Below the pieces are notes generated by a model. The model ran no database searches and was not told the origin of the DNA. It saw only the letters and a list, made by a program, of their open reading frames with translations. Below, piece by piece: positions 1 to 8,923 of a DNA stretch of 64,000 nucleotides (the first letter of the stretch is position 1; each line of letters begins with the position of its first letter). Location of the stretch: contig DATMFI010000013.1 of NCBI GenBank assembly GCA_035556215.1, forward strand, positions 27,605 through 91,604. Direction: 5' to 3'. Made by a program: the position numbers and the translations under genes. The DNA is from Palsa-892 sp035556215 (GTDB lineage Bacteria; Pseudomonadota; Alphaproteobacteria; Rhizobiales; Xanthobacteraceae).

Positions 1-43
1 GCCGACAGACAGGAAACCGTGCGCCGGTGCCTGTCGCGGGTGC

Positions 44-74
44 TGAAAACGCCGCGCGGGCCCGAAGGCCCGCG
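44..74 (-). terminator. Possible murI terminator
   Basis: On the minus strand an 8-bp GC-only stem (positions 55-62 with 67-74, loop 63-66) is followed by a short T-containing run (GGCGTTTTC). It lies about 40 nt past the murI stop. The T tract is weak, so this is only a probable terminator. Confidence 0.45.
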
Positions 75-110
75 AGACGGCGAGGAAATAGCCGGATAAG
101 GCCCGAAATG

Positions 111-959
111 TCAAACCGGGACGAGAAAAGCCCCGCTTTTCAAGGGTTCGGCCCGGAATAGCGCCAGCGAGCGGATCAGGGCTTCGCTCGGCTCGCGGCC
201 GCTGGTGAAGTAGGCCGAAACAACGCCCGCCTCGGGCCCGCCCGGCTCGCGATTCTGTGCGCCGAGGAGGCTCGATGCCCGCCGGGCGATCGCTTCGGCC
301 GGGTCGATCCAGGTCACCGGCCAGGGTGCCAAAGCCTCGAGCTGATCCAAAATCAGCGGATAGTGCGTGCAGGCGAGCACGACCGTATCGGTCCGGCTGC
401 CGCCATCGACGAAGCAAGGCGAAAGCTCAGCCTGAATTTCTTCGGCCGCCACCGCCTCGCCGCGCAATACCGCTTCGGCGATGCTCGCGAGCTTGGCGCT
501 GCCAACGAGCTTCACCTCGCAACCCGCGCCATATTGCCGGATCAAGGCCTGCGTATATTCGCGCTTCACCGTACCGGCGGTCGCGAGCACGCTTACGCGC
601 TTGGTTTGCGAGCGCTCGCAAGCCGGTTTGATCGCCGGCACCGTGCCGACGAACGGAATCGAAAACTTCGCGCGAAGCGCCGGGAGCGCCAGCGTCGAAG
701 CAGTATTGCAAGCGATGACGGCAAGATCCGGCTTCACCGTTTCGATCAGCCGGTCCATCACGGTGACGACACGCTCCACAAGCGCGTCATCCGCAAGACG
801 GCCATAAGGAAAGGCCGCGTCGTCCGCCGCATAGCTCAGCGCAAGATCGGGGCGCTGCCGGGCGATCTCGCGCAGCACCGTCAGACCGCCAAGCCCTGAG
901 TCGAAAACCAGTACCGAATGACGTTTTGTTGCCGTCACGCTTTTTCGCTCTGCGCGCAT
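111..959 (-). CDS. murI: Glutamate racemase MurI
   Basis: This cofactor-independent racemase interconverts L- and D-glutamate in the cytoplasm and so supplies D-Glu for peptidoglycan. The 282-residue protein has the family N-terminus FDSGLGGLTV (about residues 19-28) and both catalytic cysteines: Cys84 in ACNTAS and Cys197 in LACTHYPL. Length is normal for the family. The ATG at 959 lies 25 nt inside the upstream methyltransferase gene. A GTG at 938 would instead give a GTGA stop/start overlap and is a realistic alternative start. Either way the two genes are translationally coupled. No oddity is seen in the catalytic core. Confidence 0.95.
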   Translation of the reverse strand: MRAERKSVTATKRHSVLVFDSGLGGLTVLREIARQRPDLALSYAADDAAFPYGRLADDALVERVVTVMDRLIETVKPDLAVIACNTASTLALPALRAKFSIPFVGTVPAIKPACERSQTKRVSVLATAGTVKREYTQALIRQYGAGCEVKLVGSAKLASIAEAVLRGEAVAAEEIQAELSPCFVDGGSRTDTVVLACTHYPLILDQLEALAPWPVTWIDPAEAIARRASSLLGAQNREPGGPEAGVVSAYFTSGREPSEALIRSLALFRAEPLKSGAFLVPV

Positions 960-2158
960 TCGGCATCCAGCCGATCGAGCAGCCCCTTTACATCGGCATC
1001 AACTGCCGCCGCCGGTATCTCGACGATCTTATAGCGATGCTCCGTTAGCCATTCGTTGCGCGCGAGACGAACGCGCGCCGCCTCTTCGCCTTCGTCGGCA
1101 GGAATAAGAGAGATCACCGAACGCAGCGGAAACGAAACGAAATCGGCGATGTGCGGCCCGACCGGCACCTGCCGCTTGAAACCGCGCCCCGCAAAGCGCC
1201 GGTCGTTGGTGAGGCTAGTCCATAACAGCCGCTCGGATTCCGTCGGATTGCGCCGGAGAAGCCGCGCAAGACCCCGCACCGGCCCGCGCTCCGAAGGCAC
1301 CCTGCCCGCCGCATGTTCGGCGAGCAATGTGCGCAGCACCTCGGCTTCCTGCCCGTCGAGCACGCCGCCGCGCGCCGGCCCCCGGCGGCCTTCGACCAGC
1401 GCCATCACCACCCCATGCAGCGTGCGAACGTCCTGCTGCGACAAAGTCATCCGATTAAAAATATTCCGAAGATTAATGAGCATCGTGGAACGCTTTTCCG
1501 GCGGCCGGAAAAACTCGACGCGCTCGAGTTCCGTCTCGAGCGTGTTGAAAAACGAATAGAGCTGCTGCTTCGATGCCGCCGGTGAGCGCTCCGGCGCCGT
1601 GAATGGCGTCGCGCCTTGCGTCTGCAGCTTGAAATATTCGTAGCCGACGATCGCGACCGCCTGCGCAAGATTGAGCGAAGCGAACGCGGGATTGACCGGC
1701 ATCGTCACGACGATATCGGCAAGCCCCACTTCTTCGCTCTCAAGGCCGCTGCGCTCGCGCCCGAACAGGATACCTACATTCTCACCGCCCGCGATCTTCT
1801 GCCCGACGCGCAGCGCATTTTCTTCCGGTCCCAAGACCTCCTTTGCCTGCGCATGCTGGCGCGCGGTCGAGGCCACGACGAAGCTGCAATCGGCCACCGC
1901 CGCCTCTACGGTATCGAAGATCTGCGCTTCATCGAGAATACGATCGGCGCCTGATGCCGAGCGCTTGGCGGCGATATTCGGCCAGCCATCCCGCGGCTTG
2001 ACGATGCGCAGCTTCGACAGCCCGAAATTGCCCATGACGCGAGCGACCGAGCCGATATTCTCGCCCATCTGCGGCTCGACCAGGATGATCCACGGGCCGC
2101 CGGTCAGCCATTCTTTCGTTCTGTCGGTCCCTGATCCGGGCATGAAATCTGCTTCCAT
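935..2158 (-). CDS. TrmJ-like RNA 2'-O-methyltransferase fused to a DUF559-like domain
   Basis: Residues about 15-175 form a SpoU/TrmH-type SPOUT methyltransferase. Visible motifs are the PQMGENIGSVAR N-terminal motif, GILFGRERSGLE and the MPVNPAFASLNLAQAV knot motif. The TrmJ helical tail follows to about residue 270, including LRNIFNRMTLSQQDVRTLHG. By family this methylates position 32 of tRNAs using S-adenosylmethionine. Unusually, residues about 293-400 resemble DUF559 (a Vsr-like endonuclease fold): LARLLRRNPTESERLLW, then FKRQVPVGPHIADFV. The usual catalytic stretch of DUF559 (roughly ELDG-x-QH) is replaced by SLIPADEGEE, so the nuclease is probably inactive. It overlaps murI. ATG codons at 2158 and 2143 are both possible starts, and neither has a strong ribosome site. 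Confidence 0.85.
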   Translation of the reverse strand: MEADFMPGSGTDRTKEWLTGGPWIILVEPQMGENIGSVARVMGNFGLSKLRIVKPRDGWPNIAAKRSASGADRILDEAQIFDTVEAAVADCSFVVASTARQHAQAKEVLGPEENALRVGQKIAGGENVGILFGRERSGLESEEVGLADIVVTMPVNPAFASLNLAQAVAIVGYEYFKLQTQGATPFTAPERSPAASKQQLYSFFNTLETELERVEFFRPPEKRSTMLINLRNIFNRMTLSQQDVRTLHGVVMALVEGRRGPARGGVLDGQEAEVLRTLLAEHAAGRVPSERGPVRGLARLLRRNPTESERLLWTSLTNDRRFAGRGFKRQVPVGPHIADFVSFPLRSVISLIPADEGEEAARVRLARNEWLTEHRYKIVEIPAAAVDADVKGLLDRLDAECAQSEKA

Positions 2159-2303
2159 TTCGTATTAGCAATTTAGGGTATCTGGCGAACGCTCGCTTTC
2201 TCGCATCGCCTTGCGATGCTATAGCCTCACCGCCGTTCCTTGGGGAGATAGCTAACTCCCCTTCCGCCCCACATCCATGCGCATCGAGGGAAGTCGTCCG
2301 ATC

Positions 2304-3518
2304 ATGGCAAAAATCAAGGTCAAAAATCCGGTTGTCGAGCTCGATGGTGACGAGATGACTCGCATCATCTGGAAGCTGATCAAGGATAAGCTGATTCACC
2401 CTTATCTCGACATTGATCTTCTCTACTACGACCTCGGTGTCGAATATCGCGACAAGACGGAAGATCAGGTCACTATCGACGCCGCCGAAATGATCAAGAA
2501 GGTCGGCGTCGGCGTAAAGTGCGCGACGATCACCCCCGACAAGGGCCGCGTCGAGGAATACAACCTCAAGAAGATGTGGCGTTCGCCGAACGGCACCATC
2601 CGCAACATCCTGGGCGGCGTGATTTTCCGCGAACCGATCATCTGCCGCAACGTGCCGCGCCTCGTCCCGGGCTGGACGCAGCCGATCATCATCGGCCGTC
2701 ACGCTTATGGCGACCAGTATCGCGCGACCGACTTCACCTATCCGGGCAAGGGTACGCTCTCCATCAAGTTCGTCGGCGAAGACGGCAAGACCATCGAGCA
2801 CGAAGTGTTCAAGGCGCCGGGCGCCGGTGTTGCGATGGCGATGTACAACCTGGACGACTCGATCCGCGATTTCGCCCGCGCTTCGCTGAACTACGGCCTG
2901 TCGCGCGGCTATCCGGTCTATCTCTCGACCAAGGACACCATCCTGAAAATCTACGATGGCCGCTTCAAGGACATTTTCCAGGAAGTCTACGACAAGGAAT
3001 TCAAAGCCGAGTTCGAGAAAAAGAAGATCCACTACGAGCACCGGCTGATCGACGACATGGTCGCTTCGGCGCTCAAGTGGTCGGGCGGTTATGTCTGGGC
3101 CTGCAAGAACTACGACGGCGACGTGCAGTCCGACACCGTTGCGCAAGGCTTCGGTTCGCTCGGTCTGATGACCTCGGTGCTGACGACGCCGGACGGGAAG
3201 ATTGTCGAGTCGGAAGCCGCGCACGGCACCGTGACGCGTCACTATCGCGAGCACCAGAAGGGCAAGGAAACCTCGACCAACTCGATGGCTTCGATCTTCG
3301 CCTGGACCCGCGGCCTCGCGCACCGCGCCAAGCTCGACAACAACGCCGATCTCGCCAAGTTCGCGAATACGCTGGAGAAGGTCTGCGTCGAGACGGTCGA
3401 AGCCGGTTTCATGACGAAGGATCTCGCGCTCCTCGTCGGCGCCGACCAGAAGTGGCTTTCGACCACCGGCTTCCTCGACAAGATCGATGAAAACATGAAG
3501 AAGGCGATGGCGGCGTAA
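2304..3518 (+). CDS. icd: NADP-dependent isocitrate dehydrogenase
   Basis: This TCA-cycle enzyme oxidatively decarboxylates isocitrate to 2-oxoglutarate with NADP. The 404-residue product is of the eukaryote-like homodimeric type that is usual in alphaproteobacteria. It begins MAKIKVKNPVVELDGDEMTRIIW and contains SPNGTIRNILGGVIFREPI and the C-terminal SEAAHGTVTRHYREH. An in-frame ATG at 2277 would add nine residues not typical of the family. The GAGGGA stretch about 12 nt before 2304 also favours the inner start. It is a single gene with its own strong terminator. Confidence 0.95.
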   Translation: MAKIKVKNPVVELDGDEMTRIIWKLIKDKLIHPYLDIDLLYYDLGVEYRDKTEDQVTIDAAEMIKKVGVGVKCATITPDKGRVEEYNLKKMWRSPNGTIRNILGGVIFREPIICRNVPRLVPGWTQPIIIGRHAYGDQYRATDFTYPGKGTLSIKFVGEDGKTIEHEVFKAPGAGVAMAMYNLDDSIRDFARASLNYGLSRGYPVYLSTKDTILKIYDGRFKDIFQEVYDKEFKAEFEKKKIHYEHRLIDDMVASALKWSGGYVWACKNYDGDVQSDTVAQGFGSLGLMTSVLTTPDGKIVESEAAHGTVTRHYREHQKGKETSTNSMASIFAWTRGLAHRAKLDNNADLAKFANTLEKVCVETVEAGFMTKDLALLVGADQKWLSTTGFLDKIDENMKKAMAA

Positions 3519-3543
3519 CCGCCTTCACTTCGAAACAGCTTCG

Positions 3544-3580
3544 CGGCGCCGCTTCTAAAAAAGCGGCGCCGTTTTTCTTT
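3544..3580 (+). terminator. Rho-independent terminator of icd
   Basis: An 11-bp perfect stem (3544-3554 with 3561-3571, six-base loop CTAAAA) is followed by TTTTTCTTT, 26 nt after the icd stop. It lies between the convergent icd and alaS genes. Confidence 0.9.
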
Positions 3581-3599
3581 CGAAACTTACTTGCGAAAC

Positions 3600-6251
3600 T
3601 TACTTGGCCAGGGCCGCTTCGATGGCCTGCAGCGCGGCATCGGCTTTCGAGCCGTCCGGGCCGCCGGCCTGCGCCATGTCCGGACGGCCGCCGCCGCCCT
3701 TGCCGCCGAGCGCTTCGGAAGCGGCGCGGACGAGCTCGCGCGCATCGTATTGCTTGGCGAGGTCTTCGGTAACGCCGACGACGACACCCGCCTTGCCGTC
3801 GGCGCTGACGCCGACGATCGCAACGACGCCCGAACCGACCTGCTTTTTTCCTTCGTCGGCAAGGCTCTTGAGATCTTTCATCTCGATGCCGTGAACCGCA
3901 CGAGCCAGAAGCTTGATGTTACCCACTGCACGCACGGCGCTATCGCCCGATGAGCCGCCGCCGCCCATCGCGAGTTTCTTCTTCGCTTCGGAAAGCTCAC
4001 GCTCCAGCCGCTTGCGATCCTCGATCAGGCTTTCGAGCCGCGCCGGCACATCCTGAATCGGCGCTTTGATGAGTGCCGCGACATCGCGCAGACCACGCGC
4101 TTCGCTCTCGAGATGGTGGCGTGCGGTATCACCGGTGAATGCCTCGATACGGCGAACGCCCGCGCCAACCGCACTTTCCGCGACAATCGCGATCAGCCCG
4201 ATGTCGCCGGTGCGCGCGACATGCGTGCCGCCGCAAAGCTCGACCGACCAGCCCATCGCGTTGCCGCTGCCCGCGCCCATCGACACGACGCGCACTTCGT
4301 CGCCGTATTTCTCGCCGAACAGCGCGCGCGCGCCGGACGCGATCGCGTCATCGACCGCCATGAGCTTGGTCACGACCGGGGCGTTCTCGAGCACGATGCG
4401 GTTGGCGATGTCCTCGACCCTGGTAATTTCCTTGAGCTCGATCGGCTTCGGATGCGAAATATCGAAGCGCAGCCGCTCGGGCGCGACGAGCGAGCCCTTT
4501 TGCGCGACGTGATCGCCGAGCACCTGACGCAGTGCTTCATGCAGAAGATGCGTCGCCGAATGGTTGCGGCGGATGTCGCCGCGGCGGCGATGATCGACTT
4601 CGAGCTGCAGCGCCTGGCCAGCTTTCAACTCACCACTCTCGACGGTGCCGAAATGCGCGAATACATCGCCGGCCATTTTCTGCGTGTCCTCGACGCGGAA
4701 GCTGACGCCTTCGGTCTTGAGCACGCCGGTATCGCCGACCTGGCCGCCGGATTCGCCGTAGAACGGCGTCTGGTTGAGCACCACCGCGCCCTTCTCGCCC
4801 TTCTTCAGGACATCGGCAGGTTTGCCGTCCTTCACCAGCGCGGAAACGACGCCTTCGGCGCTTTCGGTCTCGTAACCGAGAAACTCGGTCGCGCCCTGCT
4901 TTTCCTTGATGGCGAACCACACGGCTTCGTCGCCCGCGTCGCCCGAGCCCGCCCAGGCGGCGCGCGCCTTTTCGCGCTGCTCTTCCATCGCGGACTCGAA
5001 CTTCGGAAGATCGACCGAAATTCCGCGTGGCCGCAGCGCGTCCTGCGTCAAATCGAGCGGAAAACCATAGGTGTCGTACAACTTGAATGCGGTGTCGCCG
5101 GAGAATTTGGCGCCTGACTGAAGCCCCTTGCTCTCCTCTTCCAGGAGCGCGAGACCGCGCTCGAGCGTGCGGCGAAAGCGCGTCTCCTCCAACTTCAGCG
5201 TTTCAGAAATCAGCGCTTCGGCACGCAGGAGTTCAGGATAGGCCTGCCCCATCTCGCGCACGAGCGCCGGGACGAGCCGCCACATCAACGGGTCTTTCGC
5301 GCCGAGAAGCTGCGCATGGCGCATCGCGCGCCGCATGATCCGGCGAAGCACGTAGCCGCGGCCTTCGTTCGACGGCAGCACGCCGTCGGCAACGAGAAAC
5401 GACGACGCGCGCAAGTGGTCGGCGATGACACGATGGCTCGCCTTGTGCGCGCCGTCAGCCGCGACCCCCGTGAGCTCGACGCTCGCGCGGATCAACGCGC
5501 GAAAAAGATCGATGTCGTAATTGTCGTGAACACCCTGCAACACGGCAGCGATGCGCTCGAGGCCCATGCCGGTGTCGATCGAAGGCTTCGGCAAATTGGT
5601 ACGCGCGCCGCCCGCCGCCTGCTCGAATTGCATGAAGACGAGATTCCAGATCTCGATGAAGCGGTCGCCCTCGGAGTCCGGCGAGCCGGGGGGGCCGCCG
5701 GGCACCTTGTCGCCGTGATCGTAGAAGATTTCGGAGCACGGGCCGCACGGGCCGGTGTCGCCCATCGCCCAGAAATTATCGGATGTCGAAATGCGGATGA
5801 TCTTCGATTCCGGCAGGCCCGCGACCTTCTTCCAGAGATTGAAGGCGTCGTCGTCCTCGGAATAAACCGTGACCAGCAGGCGGTCCTTCGGCAGGCCGTA
5901 GGTCCTGGTGATCAGCCGCCAGGCAAGATCGATCGCGCGCTCCTTGAAGTAGTCGCCGAACGAGAAATTGCCGAGCATCTCGAAGAAGGTGTGGTGGCGC
6001 GCGGTATAGCCGACGTTTTCGAGATCGTTGTGCTTGCCGCCGGCCCGCACGCATTTCTGCGCGGTCGTCGCCCGGACATAGGGGCGCTTCTCGGCGCCGG
6101 TGAAGACGTTCTTGAACTGCACCATCCCGGCATTGGTGAACAGGAGCGTCGGATCGTTCCGCGGCACCAGAGGCGACGAAGGGACGACCTCGTGGCCCTC
6201 TTGCTTGAAGAAGTCGAGGAAGGTGGAACGGATTTCGTTGACGCCACTCAT
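3600..6251 (-). CDS. alaS: Alanine-tRNA ligase AlaS
   Basis: This enzyme charges tRNA-Ala and hydrolyses misacylated Ser- and Gly-tRNA. The 883-residue protein has the expected order. The class II catalytic core comes first (MSGVNEIRSTFLDFF, then TNAGMVQFKNVFTG). The editing domain follows with zinc-site motifs HSATHLLHEAL and CGGTHVARTG. A glycine-rich C-Ala region ends the protein. It starts at the canonical MSGVNEIR. The stop codon sits inside a 13-nt tandem duplication (CGAAACTTACTTG twice on the plus strand, 3581-3606). recA lies directly upstream on the same strand, behind a strong hairpin. Confidence 0.97.
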   Translation of the reverse strand: MSGVNEIRSTFLDFFKQEGHEVVPSSPLVPRNDPTLLFTNAGMVQFKNVFTGAEKRPYVRATTAQKCVRAGGKHNDLENVGYTARHHTFFEMLGNFSFGDYFKERAIDLAWRLITRTYGLPKDRLLVTVYSEDDDAFNLWKKVAGLPESKIIRISTSDNFWAMGDTGPCGPCSEIFYDHGDKVPGGPPGSPDSEGDRFIEIWNLVFMQFEQAAGGARTNLPKPSIDTGMGLERIAAVLQGVHDNYDIDLFRALIRASVELTGVAADGAHKASHRVIADHLRASSFLVADGVLPSNEGRGYVLRRIMRRAMRHAQLLGAKDPLMWRLVPALVREMGQAYPELLRAEALISETLKLEETRFRRTLERGLALLEEESKGLQSGAKFSGDTAFKLYDTYGFPLDLTQDALRPRGISVDLPKFESAMEEQREKARAAWAGSGDAGDEAVWFAIKEKQGATEFLGYETESAEGVVSALVKDGKPADVLKKGEKGAVVLNQTPFYGESGGQVGDTGVLKTEGVSFRVEDTQKMAGDVFAHFGTVESGELKAGQALQLEVDHRRRGDIRRNHSATHLLHEALRQVLGDHVAQKGSLVAPERLRFDISHPKPIELKEITRVEDIANRIVLENAPVVTKLMAVDDAIASGARALFGEKYGDEVRVVSMGAGSGNAMGWSVELCGGTHVARTGDIGLIAIVAESAVGAGVRRIEAFTGDTARHHLESEARGLRDVAALIKAPIQDVPARLESLIEDRKRLERELSEAKKKLAMGGGGSSGDSAVRAVGNIKLLARAVHGIEMKDLKSLADEGKKQVGSGVVAIVGVSADGKAGVVVGVTEDLAKQYDARELVRAASEALGGKGGGGRPDMAQAGGPDGSKADAALQAIEAALAK

Positions 6252-6342
6252 GACGGGCGATGTCTATAGAGCGGCGGCGGCGGTGTCGAGACTTTCCGGG
6301 GCTTCATTGGCAAAAAGCCCCGTTCCCGAAAGGCCTTACCTC

Positions 6343-6390
6343 CAGAAAACAACCCGCCCGCCCGGACTGGCAGTGTCCAGGGCGGGCGGG
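6343..6390 (-). terminator. Terminator of recA
   Basis: A very strong GC hairpin (11-bp outer stem 6353-6363 with 6380-6390, plus a 4-bp inner stem) is followed on the minus strand by TTGTTTTC. It lies 85 nt past the recA stop and upstream of alaS, so it should insulate the two genes. Confidence 0.75.
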
Positions 6391-6474
6391 CAAGGCCGAA
6401 GCCGGCCATCCGCGGCAAAAGCGGCAAAGCGACGGATAGCCCTCAACGCATGAGAGCGGGTGCGGGGGTCCCGA

Positions 6475-7569
6475 TCAGGCTTCGGCCGCGTCGGAATCGT
6501 CCTCGCCGTCATCCTCGGCCTCGACCGGGCCGAGAATCTGCTCGGCGATCAGGCCGGCGTTCTGGCGGATGGCGAGTTCGATCTTGCCGGCGATCTCCGG
6601 GTTCTCCTTGAGGAAGGTCTTGGCGTTCTCGCGCCCCTGCCCCAGCCGCTGGCTGTCCCAGGAGAACCAGGCGCCGGACTTCTCGACGACATTGGCCTTG
6701 ATGCCAAGATCGATCAGCTCGCCCATCTTGGAGACGCCCTCGCCGTACATGATGTCGAACTCGACCTGCTTGAAGGGCGGCGCGAGCTTGTTCTTGACGA
6801 CCTTGACGCGGGTCTGGTTGCCGATGACCTCGTCGCGCTCCTTGATCGCGCCGATGCGGCGGATATCGAGGCGGACGGAAGCGTAGAATTTGAGCGCATG
6901 GCCGCCGGTGGTGGTTTCCGGCGATCCGTACATGACGCCGATCTTCATGCGGATCTGGTTGATGAAGATCACCATCGTCTTCGATTTCGAGATCGAGGCC
7001 GTGAGCTTCCTGAGCGCCTGGCTCATCAGGCGGGCCTGCGAGCCGGGCTGCACGTCGCCCATTTCGCCGTCGAGCTCGTTGCGCGGCACGAGGGCCGCGA
7101 CCGAATCGATGACCAGAATGTCGATCGCGCCGGAGCGCACCAGCGTATCGGCGATTTCCAGCGCCTGCTCGCCGGCATCGGGCTGCGAAATCAGAAGATC
7201 GTCGACATTGACGCCGAGCTTGCGCGCATAGGCCGGGTCGAGCGCGTGTTCGGCATCGATGAAGGCGCAGGTGCCGCCGCGCTTTTGCGCTTCGGCGATG
7301 GCGTGCAGCGCGAGCGTCGTCTTGCCCGAGGATTCCGGCCCGTAGATTTCGACGACCCGCCCCCTGGGCAGACCGCCGATGCCGAGCGCGATATCGAGCC
7401 CGAGCGAACCGGAGGGGATGGCCTCGACATCCATCGAAGCGCCCTTCTTGCCGAGACGCATGATCGAGCCCTTGCCGAAATTGCGCTCAATCTGCGAGAG
7501 GGCGGCGTCGAGCGCCTTGGTCTTATCCATGGAATTGCTTTCAACGACTCGTAAGGCTGCAGATGACAT
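6475..7569 (-). CDS. recA: Recombinase RecA
   Basis: This ATP-dependent strand-exchange protein is also the co-protease that triggers LexA cleavage. The 364-residue product begins MSSAALRVVESNSMDKTKALDAALSQIERNFGKGSIM, as in related Hyphomicrobiales. It carries Walker A GPESSGKT, the ALDPAYARKLGVN region, and loop L2 around NQIRMKIGVMYGSPETTTGG. The C-terminus is acidic (EAEDDGEDDSDAAEA). An in-frame upstream ATG at 7653 would add 28 residues absent from known RecA, so 7569 is preferred. A LexA box lies about 130 nt upstream, which fits SOS induction. Confidence 0.97.
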   Translation of the reverse strand: MSSAALRVVESNSMDKTKALDAALSQIERNFGKGSIMRLGKKGASMDVEAIPSGSLGLDIALGIGGLPRGRVVEIYGPESSGKTTLALHAIAEAQKRGGTCAFIDAEHALDPAYARKLGVNVDDLLISQPDAGEQALEIADTLVRSGAIDILVIDSVAALVPRNELDGEMGDVQPGSQARLMSQALRKLTASISKSKTMVIFINQIRMKIGVMYGSPETTTGGHALKFYASVRLDIRRIGAIKERDEVIGNQTRVKVVKNKLAPPFKQVEFDIMYGEGVSKMGELIDLGIKANVVEKSGAWFSWDSQRLGQGRENAKTFLKENPEIAGKIELAIRQNAGLIAEQILGPVEAEDDGEDDSDAAEA

Positions 7570-7701
7570 TGCCGGGCTCCCGCATGGAGTAAAGGGTTGA
7601 GCTTCAAAAGGCTTTGAAGAATGCCGTTTTCCGCCTTTTGGCCTCTGAACCAATGAGAACAGAAGAAGGCCAATGTACCATGTTTGTTCTTATTGGCAAG
7701 T

Positions 7702-7716
7702 GTTCTCTTCCTGTTC
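7702..7716 (-). promoter_or_regulatory. LexA (SOS) box upstream of recA
   Basis: On the minus strand the sequence reads GAAC-N7-GAAC, the alphaproteobacterial LexA operator. It lies 133 nt upstream of the recA start, a normal distance for a recA leader. The match is exact in both half-sites and in spacing. A second pair, GAAC-N6-GAAC at 7647-7660, has the wrong spacing and was not counted. Confidence 0.8.
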
Positions 7717-7841
7717 CATCCGTTTTTTTAGCCGCGTCTATTCTCGAATTCCCCCTTGCCCCAGCGGCTTAGCGCGGTTGGCGAGGAACCAGGCCGCGGT
7801 TCCCGCGTTAGCGGGGCGGCTGGTCTTATGGAAACACGACC

Positions 7842-8066
7842 ATGATCGCCTCAACCGAATTTCGCCGCCACGCCGCCGAGTGCAAGCGCATGGCGCGCAC
7901 CACCGCCGACCGCGATTCGAGGGCGGCCTGGAAGAGCCTGGCCGATCGCTGGATCACCGCGGCGGAGCTTGCCGAGCGCGCCGAGGCTTCGCTGAAGTCC
8001 CTGCACGCCGTGCATAGACCGCCGCGCCGCCGCAGCCGCTTCGACAGCCGAAGCCTCGCGCATTGA
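7842..8066 (+). CDS. Small conserved protein of unknown function
   Basis: A 74-residue, Arg/Ala-rich, helical protein without signal peptide or cysteine. The opening EFRRHAAECKRMARTTADRDSRAAWKSLADRW matches a small protein family I recall as abundant in Bradyrhizobium-like genomes, often in several copies and without assigned function. It is divergent from recA. A GC hairpin without T tract (8094-8127) follows. No function can be given. Confidence 0.7.
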   Translation: MIASTEFRRHAAECKRMARTTADRDSRAAWKSLADRWITAAELAERAEASLKSLHAVHRPPRRRSRFDSRSLAH

Positions 8067-8250
8067 ATGAACCGGAATCCGCGCCCCCAAAAGCGCGCCC
8101 GCTGAAGCACCACCTCAAGCGGGCGCGCGGCGCGGTGTGAGTTCAAGCCGAATCTCTTGCAGCCGCTTGGCCGCCGCCGTTGAATCATCGCGTGAAGCCG
8201 CAACGCGGCGCGGTAAAATGCGATTCCGGCATTTTCCGAATCCGCCCCCG

Positions 8251-8718
8251 TCACCTCCGGCCGCCCGTTGAATCGGATTTTGCGCTTCCGCCGCCAAGCG
8301 CCTGTTCCGACTCGTTTTCCGGCGCCGTCATCGCCTCGATGAACTCGGCATAGTCGCGCCGCGCCGCAACTTCTTCCTCATGCGTAAGGGTGAGCCCGCG
8401 CAGGCAGCGCAGCCCGCCATAGGCGCAGCGGCGCGCGCGCCGGCAGGCGGCGTGCGAGCAGCGAAGCTGGGCAAGCGCGCGGCTCGCGAAGAACTGGATG
8501 AGCGGAATGCGCCGCTTGCACGCCCGCCATTCGGCCTCGATCGCGGCGCGCCCCTCGCCTCCGTCGATCGCCTGCGCGATGCGCCGCTCGTTATCGCGCG
8601 CGAGCAACACGGCGATGCCGCTGCAGCTTTCGATATGCGCGCTCAAGGCCTCATGCTCGAGCGCGTTCGAACGCTGCCGCGCGGCGTGCCACGGATCGCG
8701 CTCACGCTTGCGGGACAT
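8251..8718 (-). CDS. Hypothetical protein with a Cys-rich CxxAACRRARRC motif
   Basis: A 155-residue basic protein. The centre reads LRCSHAACRRARRCAYGGLRCLRG. Its regular cysteines and arginines look like a metal- or nucleic-acid-binding patch. The rest is charged and probably helical. It is co-oriented with the gene starting at 8923 and overlaps its end by 17 nt, which supports both being translated. I recall similar cysteine motifs in unnamed proteins of Bradyrhizobium relatives but cannot assign a function. Confidence 0.6.
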   Translation of the reverse strand: MSRKRERDPWHAARQRSNALEHEALSAHIESCSGIAVLLARDNERRIAQAIDGGEGRAAIEAEWRACKRRIPLIQFFASRALAQLRCSHAACRRARRCAYGGLRCLRGLTLTHEEEVAARRDYAEFIEAMTAPENESEQALGGGSAKSDSTGGRR

Positions 8719-8923
8719 CGAAGCGCTCTTTCTCGCCGGAATGGATCAGAACCTGCCGGCCCTCGGCATCGAAACCCGAAGGCGGATAGCCGTGCAGCGG
8801 CACAAGGCCGCGCCGGCGCCGCGAAAGGATTTCGTGCTCGCGCTCGCCTTCGGGCTTTGCAAGCTCCTGCAGGACATAGGGGTTCGCGGTAATGACCCGC
8901 GCTTTCTCGTTCGCTTCTTCCAT
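8702..8923 (-). CDS. Small hypothetical protein, first gene of a two-gene unit
   Basis: A 73-residue protein starting MEEANEKARVITANPYVLQEL and ending in a charged segment (GEKERFDVPQA). The start at 8923 is chosen because an AAGGAG ribosome site lies nine bases upstream. The longer frame to 9064 has no such signal. It overlaps the next gene (8251-8718) by 17 nt. It is the first open frame downstream of the leftward promoter at 9492-9520. Function unknown. Confidence 0.55.
   Translation of the reverse strand: MEEANEKARVITANPYVLQELAKPEGEREHEILSRRRRGLVPLHGYPPSGFDAEGRQVLIHSGEKERFDVPQA

Noticed and set aside
1929..3323. 464-codon minus-strand frame opposite icd
   Set aside because: Antisense of a conserved housekeeping gene, and its start has no signals.
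7647..7660. Second LexA box GAAC-N6-GAAC
   Set aside because: Spacing is six, not seven; not annotated as an operator.
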